Positions 6,444 to 12,500 of a stretch of 13,884 nt of DNA are shown one piece after another (within the stretch, counting starts at the first letter, position 1; every line of letters begins with the position of its first letter). The notes below the pieces were generated by a model, which saw only the letters and a list, made by a program, of their open reading frames with translations, did not search any database and was not told the origin of the DNA. Made by a program: the position numbers and the translations under genes. Source of the DNA: F23-B02 sp963620985 (GTDB lineage: Bacteria; Bacillota; Clostridia; Oscillospirales; Oscillospiraceae); NCBI GenBank assembly GCA_963620985.1, contig CAVFCI010000051.1, forward strand, positions 1-13,884. The letters are read 5' to 3'.

Positions 6444-7077
6444 GACGGCAGCCGTCATAATGAGCCTTGCCGTTGCGCTTGCGCTGCTGACGGGCTCGAT
6501 AGCCGTGCCCATACTCGTCAGGCCGTTTTACTACGCGCAGATACAGCCGCTCGGATTGGAGGCCGCAAGCGGGCTGAGCCGTGCGGAGATAATCGAGGCC
6601 TATGACGAGGTGCTCGACTACTGCATCGGCCTGAGCGGCGAGTTTTCCGCCGGTGCTCTTCCCTTTTCAGCGTCCGGCAGCGCGCATTTTGCCGACTGCC
6701 GCACACTGTTTATCCTCGACCTGCGGCTGTTTGCCGCAAGCGCCGCGCTGATCGTGCTGCTGGAGCTGCTGTTCAGACCGCCCCGCCTCGGCAGGCACGG
6801 CGCACCGTTCTGGGGAGCTGCCGGCATGGGAGCGCTGCTTGCCCTCACCGGCGCTGCCGCCGCCGCGGATTTCGACAGAGCCTTCACCGTGTTCCACACG
6901 CTCTTCTTCCCCGACAGGGACAACTGGCTCTTTGACCCGGCAGCCGACCCCGTGATACTCATAATGCCCGAGGCGTTCTTCCGCAGCTGCGCGATACTCA
7001 TCCTCGCGGTGCTGCTCGTCTCCGCCGCGGCGATAATAGCTTGTGATATAAAAAAGGCTATGCAGAATGATGCATAG
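6427..7077 (+). CDS. DUF1461 (TIGR01906-like) integral membrane protein
   Basis: A 216-aa membrane protein with helices at about 9-31, 98-116, 127-147 and 186-206. The family signature is recognisable: an extracytoplasmic loop after the first helix (FYYAQIQPLGLE onward, from residue 34) and FHTLFFPDRDNWLFDP (156-171) followed by IMPEAFF (179-185). DUF1461 proteins are widespread in Firmicutes and their function is not established. The ATG at 6427 is chosen because GGGAG sits 10 nt upstream; the in-frame GTG at 6418 is only 1 nt from that site. It overlaps the YhhN gene by 17 nt and is probably translationally coupled. The last codons form part of the terminator stem at 7053-7082. Confidence 0.75.
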   Translation: MRGRSKTAAVIMSLAVALALLTGSIAVPILVRPFYYAQIQPLGLEAASGLSRAEIIEAYDEVLDYCIGLSGEFSAGALPFSASGSAHFADCRTLFILDLRLFAASAALIVLLELLFRPPRLGRHGAPFWGAAGMGALLALTGAAAAADFDRAFTVFHTLFFPDRDNWLFDPAADPVILIMPEAFFRSCAILILAVLLVSAAAIIACDIKKAMQNDA

Positions 7078-7082
7078 CCTTT
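7053..7082. terminator. Shared terminator between convergent genes
   Basis: AAAGGCTATGCA (7053-7064) pairs perfectly with 7071-7082 around a 6-nt loop. On the minus strand the stem is followed by further T (five in all), making a strong terminator for the E2-like gene; on the plus strand the tail is shorter. The stem overlaps the end and stop codon (7075-7077) of the DUF1461 gene. Confidence 0.8.
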
Positions 7083-7095
7083 ACAGTATTATTGA

Positions 7096-7977
7096 TTATT
7101 GCAGCTCGACGGGCTCCGAGAACGGGCGCTCGAGGCATTCGGGGTGCTCGAGGATGTACTTGAGTATCTTCACGCTCTTGGAGTAGTAGTAGCCGTCGGC
7201 GATGCGCTCGTCGATCGTGAGGCCGAGGTCAACGCTGTTGCGATACTCCTCCTCGCCGTTTTCGTTGCGGAAAATGCGCTCCTTCATCTCGCCGACAACG
7301 ACGAAAATGGAGGTCGTGCCCCAGTTGGTGAGGTGATGATAGCCGCTTCTGAGCTTTATCGAGCCGAGGTTGGAGAGAATGACCGAGGCGTAGTAGGGGT
7401 CTGCCTCGATGATCGACTGCGGGACGATGCCGTGGCGGTCAAGCTGGCGCATGAGCCAGATGAAGAACTTGACGAACCAGCGCGGCAGCTTGTTGAGAAG
7501 ATCCATAGTGTCAGCCGTGGCATTGCCCGCGCCGCTGCTGTTCTTCTCGCGGTATATCTGCCTGTAGAGCTCCTCGTGCAGCGAGTCGAGCGTGGAATCC
7601 TCGGTCGCATAGACAAAGGCCATGCCCTCCTCGGAGCTGTCGCTGAACTGCTTTTTGATGACAAAGGAGGCGCTGTAGGTATTGCGCTGATAGTTGTTCT
7701 TATTTGCTATGAAGCGGTTGAGCTTCGGGCGCAGAATAATGGTCTTGAGTATCGCCGCTACGATGAGGTGGAAAAGCGTGAACTTGAATTCGGGATTTTC
7801 CGCGTTGCGCTTTTCAAGATATTTGTCGATATTGGTAAGGTCTATGCGCTCGGATATGAATGCCTCGTTGTCGCAGCGATTGGGATATACCATGGGCATG
7901 ATAAGGTGCATACTGTCCTGCTTGCGGATAAGCGTGGCATCTCTGCGGTCGCCGAAGCGGCGTTTTACTTCGTTCAT
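7096..7977 (-). CDS. Orphan E2-type acyltransferase-like protein, catalytic His replaced by Glu
   Basis: A 293-aa protein resembling the catalytic domain of 2-oxoacid dehydrogenase E2 / chloramphenicol acetyltransferase folds, without lipoyl or E1/E3-binding domains. Characteristic parts are the helix FTLFHLIVAAILKTIILRP (66-84, LNRF after it), SVILSNLGSIK (198-208), NWGTTSIFVVVGE (218-230) and TIDERIADGYYY (254-265). The canonical E2 motif is DHRxxDG, where His is the general base. Here the codon is GAG, giving D256-E257-R258-I259-A260-D261-G262, so classical acyl transfer looks unlikely. No dehydrogenase E1 or E3 gene is nearby. GAGGGATGA precedes the ATG at 7977, and a promoter lies at 8028-8055. 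A non-enzymatic, regulatory or altered-chemistry role is possible. Confidence 0.75.
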   Translation of the reverse strand: MNEVKRRFGDRRDATLIRKQDSMHLIMPMVYPNRCDNEAFISERIDLTNIDKYLEKRNAENPEFKFTLFHLIVAAILKTIILRPKLNRFIANKNNYQRNTYSASFVIKKQFSDSSEEGMAFVYATEDSTLDSLHEELYRQIYREKNSSGAGNATADTMDLLNKLPRWFVKFFIWLMRQLDRHGIVPQSIIEADPYYASVILSNLGSIKLRSGYHHLTNWGTTSIFVVVGEMKERIFRNENGEEEYRNSVDLGLTIDERIADGYYYSKSVKILKYILEHPECLERPFSEPVELQ

Positions 7978-8027
7978 TGATCATCCCTCGAATACTTTAA
8001 ATTTTTTAATGACTTTTGAATAAAGCA

Positions 8028-8055
8028 ATTTTATCACAAAGTTTTTATAAGTCAA
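8028..8055 (-). promoter_or_regulatory. Promoter of the E2-like gene
   Basis: On the minus strand TTGACT (8055-8050), a 16-nt spacer and TAAAAT (8033-8028). It stands back to back with the mntP promoter, with only three bases between the two -35 boxes, so one bound regulator could affect both. Confidence 0.6.
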
Positions 8056-8058
8056 GTG

Positions 8059-8088
8059 TTGACAAGGGCACTGAAAATATGTTCTAAT
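8059..8088 (+). promoter_or_regulatory. Promoter of mntP-VTT operon
   Basis: TTGACA (8059-8064), an 18-nt spacer and TCTAAT (8083-8088). The predicted start near 8095 leaves only about 30 nt of leader before the mntP start codon. Confidence 0.6.
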
Positions 8089-8125
8089 AATTTTTATACT
8101 ATTTTAAGATTAAAGGTGAAGATGA

Positions 8126-8692
8126 TTGAGTTTTATAGACATATTCCTGATCGGCGTTGCACTGAGCATGGATGCCTTTGCCGTGTCCATCTGCAAGGGT
8201 CTTTCGGTCAAAAAGGTCAGCGCGAGACATGTGCTCACGGTCGGCGTTTATTTCGGCGGCTTTCAGGCGCTCATGCCGACGCTCGGCTTTCTGCTCGGCT
8301 ATAAGTTTGAAAGCTTTATCACGAACATCGACCACTGGATCGCCTTTATACTGCTTGCGCTCATCGGCGGAAACATGATAAGAGAGGCGCTCGGCGAGGA
8401 CGAGGATCACGAAAACGACGACTTCTCCTTCAAGGCCATGCTGCCGCTGGCCGTTGCAACGAGCATCGACGCGCTCGCCGTGGGCATAAGTTTTGCGTTT
8501 CTGGGCGTTGATATCGTGACGGCGGCGCTGCTCATCGGCGCTACGACCTTCGTGCTGTCGGGCGTTGGAATATTTGTCGGCAACATATTCGGCTCGAAGT
8601 ACAAGTCAAAGGCGGAGCTTGCCGGCGGTGCCGTGCTCATCCTCATAGGCCTGAAGATACTGCTTGAGCATCTGGGGCTTATAAGCTTCTGA
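8126..8692 (+). CDS. mntP: Manganese efflux pump MntP
   Basis: A 188-aa protein of the MntP/YebN family (DUF204), which exports Mn2+ across the cytoplasmic membrane. It has six predicted helices in two inverted halves, each with the conserved Asp motif: SMDAFAVS (D16) and SIDALAVG (D115). An acidic/His-rich loop EDEDHENDD (91-99) separates the halves. The start is TTG at 8126, fixed by AGGTGA 6 nt upstream; the nearby ATG at 8122 is out of frame. In many bacteria mntP lies behind a Mn-sensing yybP-ykoY riboswitch, but the ~30-nt leader here is too short for one. The downstream VTT gene begins 4 nt after the stop, so they are co-transcribed. Confidence 0.92.
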   Translation: MSFIDIFLIGVALSMDAFAVSICKGLSVKKVSARHVLTVGVYFGGFQALMPTLGFLLGYKFESFITNIDHWIAFILLALIGGNMIREALGEDEDHENDDFSFKAMLPLAVATSIDALAVGISFAFLGVDIVTAALLIGATTFVLSGVGIFVGNIFGSKYKSKAELAGGAVLILIGLKILLEHLGLISF

Positions 8693-8696
8693 AGCT

Positions 8697-9362
8697 ATGA
8701 GGGATAAGCTCAGAATGTACCTGCCGATAGCAATGATGCTCGTCATTGCGCTCACGGCGGGGGTGCTCATATGGCTGGATATTCTGCACGTCGATCAGAT
8801 CATCGCGGCGGTCAACGATAATCGCCTGCTCGCGCTGCTCGTGATCCTTGCGTTGTTTGCCTTCAAGGGCTGCTCGTGCATACCCTACGCGGTCATCCTC
8901 ATCGGCTGCGCGCTCATATTCGAGCTGCCGCTGGCCATTGCGATAAACGCGCTCGGAACGGCGCTGTGCATTTCGGTGTCCTACCTCATAGGCCGCTTTT
9001 CAAAGGGGCTGAGCTTTGAGGGCATGATGGAGAAGTACCCGAAGTTCCGGCGCTATTTTTCCAACGCGGAGAACAGCAGCTTCACATTTGTATTCTTTGT
9101 GCACTCGCTTCACCTTTCCATGGAGGTGCAGGGCGTTTTGTTCGGGCTGCTGCGCACACCGTATTGGGCGTATCTGGGCGGCTCGATGCTCGCGCTCATG
9201 CCGAGCATGCTCATTTTTACGGTCATCGGCGATAAGTTCGATCTCACAAGCCCGCTGTTCTGGGCATTTGTCGCGCTCGACGCGCTCACGGTGCTCTTCG
9301 GCTTTGTTTACGCGAAGAAAAACATCATAGACGGCGGCAAGGAAGCGCCGGAGTCGAAATAA
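8697..9362 (+). CDS. VTT-domain (TVP38/TMEM64, DedA-related) membrane protein
   Basis: A 221-aa membrane protein. An N-terminal helix (8-27) and a second (43-57) lead into the VTT core: GCSCIPYAVILIGCALIFELPLA (split 58-72 and 73-80), AINALGTALCISVSYLIGR (82-100), and FVFFVHSLHLSMEVQGVLFG (131-150) followed by a helix at 158-177 and a last one at 185-205. The spacing of Gly and Pro residues and the re-entrant-like loops fit the TVP38 branch. Relatives are linked to lipid scrambling or undecaprenyl-phosphate recycling; the exact substrate here is unknown. It starts 4 nt after mntP with only a weak ribosome binding site, which implies coupling. Two cysteines at residues 59 and 61 in a CSC motif are unusual for the core helix. 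Confidence 0.75.
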   Translation: MRDKLRMYLPIAMMLVIALTAGVLIWLDILHVDQIIAAVNDNRLLALLVILALFAFKGCSCIPYAVILIGCALIFELPLAIAINALGTALCISVSYLIGRFSKGLSFEGMMEKYPKFRRYFSNAENSSFTFVFFVHSLHLSMEVQGVLFGLLRTPYWAYLGGSMLALMPSMLIFTVIGDKFDLTSPLFWAFVALDALTVLFGFVYAKKNIIDGGKEAPESK

Positions 9363-9371
9363 CGTAAAAAC

Positions 9372-9403
9372 GCCAAAACCCGCCCAAGATGGCGGGTTTT
9401 GGC
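9372..9403. terminator. Bidirectional terminator between convergent genes
   Basis: GCCAAAACCCGCC (9372-9384) pairs perfectly with 9391-9403, 13 bp around a 6-nt loop. The minus strand continues as GTTTTTACG, giving a good U-tail for the small membrane protein gene; plus-strand transcripts of mntP-VTT get the same stem with the T tract inside it. Confidence 0.85.
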
Positions 9404-9432
9404 TTAACCTATAGCTTTTACGGAGAAAAAAG

Positions 9433-9621
9433 TTATTTCATGAAATCAGGGGTCGGCAGCATGAACTCAAGCACGCCAAGCGCGGGGAAGAGCAGTGCGA
9501 GGAAGCCGAACTGGGAGCTTCCGTTGGAGCCGTACATCTCGAAGCAGAAAATGCACAGTGCTGCAAAAGCAATGACGGTGAACACGATCTCGCGGATGAA
9601 ATTCTTTACTTCGTTACTCAT
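9433..9621 (-). CDS. Small two-TM membrane protein, function unknown
   Basis: A 62-aa protein with two hydrophobic helices (about 11-29 and 37-56), joined by a short polar SNGSSQ linker and preceded by a charged N-terminus MSNEVKNFIREI. A strong AAGGAG site 8 nt before the ATG and the flanking promoter and terminator make it a genuine gene despite its size. I do not recognise the family. Possible roles such as a small membrane subunit or stress peptide are speculation. It converges on the mntP-VTT operon and shares its terminator. Confidence 0.65.
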   Translation of the reverse strand: MSNEVKNFIREIVFTVIAFAALCIFCFEMYGSNGSSQFGFLALLFPALGVLEFMLPTPDFMK

Positions 9622-9695
9622 TTTGAAAACTCCTTTTATAATTATTTGAATTGATTTTTTGTTTGTCAGAGATTTAACTTTCTCTTTCTGGCTTT

Positions 9696-9724
9696 ATAAT
9701 ACTCCCGCGGAACGCATTTAGCAA
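9696..9724 (-). promoter_or_regulatory. Likely promoter of the small membrane protein gene
   Basis: On the minus strand TTGCTA (9724-9719), a 17-nt spacer and TATTAT (9701-9696) lie about 75 nt upstream of the start codon. Match quality is moderate. Confidence 0.4.
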
Positions 9725-9730
9725 GCGAAT

Positions 9731-9775
9731 AAAAATCATGTATTGCATGACTTTTTGTAATGTTAATTAATTAAC
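9731..9775. repeat. Hairpin and AT palindrome left of repeat copy A
   Basis: TCATG (9736-9740) pairs with CATGA (9746-9750), flanked by A and T runs (terminator-like, 9731-9756). It is followed by the perfect 14-bp palindrome GTTAATTAATTAAC (9762-9775). No coding sequence is evident between 9622 and 10157; the rest of that stretch is repeat copy A. Confidence 0.5.
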
Positions 9776-9787
9776 TAACGTTTTTTT

Positions 9788-10145
9788 CAGAGGCGCTTTG
9801 GGGCACCTACCTATACGCATATTGCAGGTGCACGGTGTCGAAACGCTGGAGAAAACAAGTACGTTTCGCCTCCCGCGAGTGCGAAGTAGTATTGTTGCGG
9901 CATCCCAAATACTGCGGCGCACCATGCCTTCCCCTTACTTCGAGGGGAATGTGTCGGCGACAGCCGACGGATGAGGTGCTTATCAAATCATTTGCCGTCA
10001 GGCAAACACAAATTCATATAAAACGCAATAATTTAGCCGGCAGAAAAAATGAGAGCACAGATTTTGAAGTCTGCGCTCTCTTTTTGCATTTGATATTGAA
10101 TTTTAGCTCCAATGTGGCGGAAAATTTAAAATGAAGCGTTGATTC
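9788..10145 (+). repeat. Dispersed non-coding repeat, copy A (~358 bp)
   Basis: This stretch is homologous to 13353-13525 (same orientation, partial) and to 13568-13884 (opposite orientation). Shared landmarks include GCACCTA..CATATTGC at the left, TGTTGCGGCATCCCAAA, a CCTTCCCCT/AGGGGAA hairpin (9929-9955), a CGGATGAGGTG motif, the stem TTTGCC/GGCAAA (10000-10015) and the terminal terminator-like stem GAGAGC/GCTCTC. It has no transposase and no obvious target duplication. A 99-codon ORF through it (9835-10134) has no ribosome binding site and I treat it as non-coding. CCTTCCCCT-type interspersed repeats are familiar in Oscillospiraceae-like genomes; their mobility mechanism is unknown. It begins right after a seven-T tract, like copy B. 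Confidence 0.8.
10044..10085. terminator. Repeat-borne bidirectional terminator for the metal ATPase
   Basis: The stem GAGAGC..CAGA / TCTG..GCTCTC (10051-10080, one mismatch) carries a T5 tail on the plus strand (10081-10085) and a T6 tail on the minus strand (10049-10044). It lies inside repeat copy A, about 80 nt past the ATPase stop, so the inserted repeat appears to supply the 3' end of that operon. Confidence 0.7.
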
Positions 10146-10157
10146 AAGATGATTAAG

Positions 10158-12041
10158 TCAATGCGCCACCGAAAGTGCGCGCATGGCGTTGAGGACAGCG
10201 ATGACCATTACGCCGACATCGGCGAAGATCGCGGCTCCCATGTCTGCCGCGCCGAGGGCTACCAGCAGCAGGCAGGCAAATTTCACGCCGAGTGCAAAAA
10301 CGATATTCTCGTACACGATGCGGATGCACTTGCGCGAAATTTTTATCGCCTTGGATATCTTCATCGGGTCGTCGTCCATGAGCACGACATCAGCGGCCTC
10401 GATCGCCGCGTCAGAGCCCATTGCGCCCATTGCTATGCCGATATCCGCGCGGGAGAGCACCGGCGCGTCGTTTATGCCGTCGCCGACAAAGGCGAGCTTT
10501 GCCTTGCCGCCGGTCTCGCCGAGCAGACGCTCGACCTCGCTGACCTTGTCGCCGGGCAGGAGCTGGGCGTGAACCTCGTCAACGCCGAGCTCTGCCGCGA
10601 CCTTGTCGGCCACGGCCTTCGCGTCGCCCGTGAGCATAACGGTTCTGCTGACTCCGGCCTTTTTGAGCTCGGCAATGGCCTTGGCGGAGTTCGGCTTTAC
10701 AAGGTCGGAGATTACGATGTGGCCGGAGTAAACGCCGTCAATGGCAACGTGAACTATCGTGCCGACGCTGTGACAGCCGGTGTGCTCGACACCGAGCTTT
10801 TTCATCAGGCGCTCGTTTCCGGCGGCGACGGTGTGTCCGTCAACCACGGCGATGACGCCGCTGCCGCTTATCTCCTCGATATCAGCGACGCGGCTGCGGT
10901 CAAGCTCCGTTCCGCAGGCGCGCTGAAGGCTGCGGCTTATCGGGTGCGAGGATGCGCACTCGGCAAGCGCGGCGTATTCAAGCAGCTTCCTGTCCTCTAT
11001 AGGGCAGTGGTGGATGCCGCTGACCTCGAACACGCCCTGCGTGAGCGTGCCGGTCTTGTCGAAAACAACAGTCCTTGTCTGTGCGAGAGCCTCGAGATAG
11101 TTCGAGCCCTTTATGAGCACGCCCTCGCTGCTCGCACCGCCCAGACCCGCGAAGAAGCTCAGCGGAATGCTGATGACCAGGGCGCAGGGGCAGCTTACGA
11201 TCAGAAACGCCAGCGCACGGTAGATCCATACGGCCCAGTCTCCGCCGAGCCCCATGAACAGGATGCGGATAAGCGGCGGCAGAAGCGCAAGCGCAAGCGC
11301 CGCATAGCACACGATGGGAGTGTAGACCCTCGCAAAGCGCGAGATGAACTGCTCCGACTGCGACTTGCGCGAGCCGGAATTTTCGACGAGCTCAAGTATC
11401 TTAGACACGGTCGATTCGCCGAAGGGCTTGGTCGTGCGCACACGGAGCATACCGCTGAGGTTTATGCAGCCGCTGATGATCTCCGCGCCAGGCTCAACGT
11501 CGCGCGGCAGGCTCTCGCCCGTGAGTGCGCTGGTGTTTATCGTGCTCCTGCCGTCGATGACGATGCCGTCGATGGGTACCTTTTCACCGGGCTGCACAAC
11601 GATCACGCTGCCGGTCCCGACCTCGTCGGGATCGACCTGCTCCAGCCTGCCGCCGACCTCGATGTTGGCATAGTCGGGGCGAATATCCATCAGCGCGGAT
11701 ATGCTGCGGCGGCTCTTGCCGACGGCGTAGCTCTGGAACAGCTCTCCGATCTGGTAGAACAGCATGACGAGCACCGCCTCGTTGAAGTCGCGGCTGCCGC
11801 TTATGAAGGCAAGCGCGACAGCGCCGACCGTGGCGACGGCCATGAGGAAGTTTTCGTCGAAAACGCGGCCATTCAAAATGCCCTTTCCGGCCTTGCGCAG
11901 AATGTCATAGCCGATGACGAGGTACGCCGCAAGGTACAGCAGCATTTCCGGTATCTCCGGCAGCGCCGCGAGATTGAGCAGCGCCAGCAGCGCCGCGGCA
12001 ACGATTATGCGCACGAGCACCCTTTTCTGCTTTTTATTCAT
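10158..12041 (-). CDS. P1B-type heavy-metal ATPase, Zn/Cd/Pb class, lacking N-terminal HMA domain
   Basis: A 627-aa metal-exporting P-type ATPase (ZntA/CadA-like). It has eight predicted helices. Motifs: actuator LTGESLP (173-179), membrane metal site SCPCALVIS (C284, C286), phosphorylation DKTGTLT (D328), SSHPIS (H366-P367) in the nucleotide domain, hinge TGDAK (471-475) and GDGINDAP (520-527). The last helices carry K587 and D608, which match the Zn/Cd/Pb class rather than Cu. ZntA-type pumps usually begin with one or more HMA domains; here none is fused, and an HMA protein is encoded just upstream. The ATG at 12041 lies 9 nt after AAGGA; the in-frame TTG at 12050 sits too close to it. It likely detoxifies Zn2+, Cd2+ or Pb2+, under control of the divergent ArsR-AraC regulator. 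Confidence 0.92.
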   Translation of the reverse strand: MNKKQKRVLVRIIVAAALLALLNLAALPEIPEMLLYLAAYLVIGYDILRKAGKGILNGRVFDENFLMAVATVGAVALAFISGSRDFNEAVLVMLFYQIGELFQSYAVGKSRRSISALMDIRPDYANIEVGGRLEQVDPDEVGTGSVIVVQPGEKVPIDGIVIDGRSTINTSALTGESLPRDVEPGAEIISGCINLSGMLRVRTTKPFGESTVSKILELVENSGSRKSQSEQFISRFARVYTPIVCYAALALALLPPLIRILFMGLGGDWAVWIYRALAFLIVSCPCALVISIPLSFFAGLGGASSEGVLIKGSNYLEALAQTRTVVFDKTGTLTQGVFEVSGIHHCPIEDRKLLEYAALAECASSHPISRSLQRACGTELDRSRVADIEEISGSGVIAVVDGHTVAAGNERLMKKLGVEHTGCHSVGTIVHVAIDGVYSGHIVISDLVKPNSAKAIAELKKAGVSRTVMLTGDAKAVADKVAAELGVDEVHAQLLPGDKVSEVERLLGETGGKAKLAFVGDGINDAPVLSRADIGIAMGAMGSDAAIEAADVVLMDDDPMKISKAIKISRKCIRIVYENIVFALGVKFACLLLVALGAADMGAAIFADVGVMVIAVLNAMRALSVAH

Positions 12042-12070
12042 AGAAACCAATCCTTAAATACAATGAAATG

Positions 12071-12091
12071 CGCCCTCCGTACAGGAGGGCG
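12071..12091. other. 8-bp intercistronic hairpin between HMA and ATPase genes
   Basis: CGCCCTCC (12071-12078) pairs perfectly with GGAGGGCG (12084-12091) around five nucleotides. On the minus strand it follows the HMA stop (12099) and precedes the ATPase start (12041), with only a weak T-rich tail. It could act as a partial terminator or RNA-stability element that makes more HMA protein than pump. Confidence 0.55.
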
Positions 12092-12098
12092 TTGCTCC

Positions 12099-12317
12099 TC
12101 AGAGATATATCTCGCAGTCGTCCTCGACCTTTTTGCAGTTCCTGACGACGTTCTTCATGACCGCGTCAATGTCCGCACCCTCTGCAAACTCCAGCGTCAT
12201 CTTCTGCGTCATGAAATTGACGGCTGCCTTCTCAACGCCCTCGGTCTTACCGGCTGCCTCTTCCATGAGATTTGCACAGTTTGCGCAGTCCACTTCGATC
12301 TTGTAAGTCTTTTTCAT
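12099..12317 (-). CDS. Stand-alone HMA-domain metal-binding protein
   Basis: A 72-aa single HMA (ferredoxin-like) domain with the metal-binding motif VDCANCA (C11, C14) after the first strand. Additional Cys at 61 and 68 near the C-terminus could add ligands. It is the expected soluble counterpart of the HMA domain missing from the downstream ATPase and probably delivers metal to it or regulates it. The variant DCANCA (rather than MxCxxC of copper chaperones such as CopZ) and the pump class favour Zn/Cd/Pb. A GAGGAGAAG site lies 5 nt before the ATG. It is first in the minus-strand operon, directly downstream of the shared operator at 12379-12398. Confidence 0.88.
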   Translation of the reverse strand: MKKTYKIEVDCANCANLMEEAAGKTEGVEKAAVNFMTQKMTLEFAEGADIDAVMKNVVRNCKKVEDDCEIYL

Positions 12318-12378
12318 GATACTTCTCCTCGTTTTTATAATTTTTACAACGCAAATAGATCAAACATCTGAGTAAATC

Positions 12379-12398
12379 AAACAATTAAATGATTGTTT
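12379..12398. promoter_or_regulatory. ArsR/SmtB-type palindromic operator
   Basis: AAACAAT (12379-12385) and ATTGTTT (12392-12398) are perfect inverted repeats around the 6-nt spacer TAAATG, closely resembling AT-rich sites bound by ArsR/SmtB-family repressors such as CadC and CzrA. It lies between the divergent HMA-ATPase operon and the ArsR-AraC gene and overlaps the regulator's -35 box, so binding should repress it and probably the minus-strand operon too. Confidence 0.75.
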
Positions 12399-12421
12399 AA
12401 TCGTTATGCTTGCAGTATAAT
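12393..12421 (+). promoter_or_regulatory. Promoter of the ArsR-AraC regulator gene
   Basis: TTGTTT (12393-12398), a 17-nt spacer and a perfect TATAAT (12416-12421). The -35 is the right arm of the operator palindrome, consistent with autorepression. Transcription would begin near 12428, after the first in-frame codon of a longer ORF, which supports the start at 12501. The opposing promoter for the HMA gene is not clearly resolved; the region 12318-12378 is AT-rich with only weak -10 candidates. Confidence 0.6.
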
Positions 12422-12500
12422 AAGCGTGAGCCGGAAAGTCAATGCCGCAGGGCGACTTACTTCCGAATGGGCTCAAATCATTTCCGAATGGAGTAAGAGT

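Noticed and set aside
7099..7980. A 293-codon plus-strand ORF opposite the E2-like gene
   Set aside because: Its translation has no recognisable domain and mirrors the real gene; the promoter, Shine-Dalgarno and terminator fit the minus strand.
9641..9669. Minus-strand promoter CTGACA-17-AATAAT for the small membrane protein
   Set aside because: The transcript would begin inside the AAGGAG ribosome binding site, so the promoter at 9696-9724 is preferred.
9835..10134. ORF of 99 codons in repeat copy A, and its counterpart (13586-13825, minus) in copy C
   Set aside because: Neither has a ribosome binding site, the sequence is dominated by hairpins, copy B breaks it, and the frames diverge after a 1-nt indel. 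The amino acid similarity follows from the DNA repeat.
10149..12371. A 740-codon plus-strand ORF opposite the metal ATPase and HMA genes
   Set aside because: It is an antisense shadow created by GC-rich codon usage; the minus strand carries all P-type ATPase motifs and the proper ribosome binding sites.
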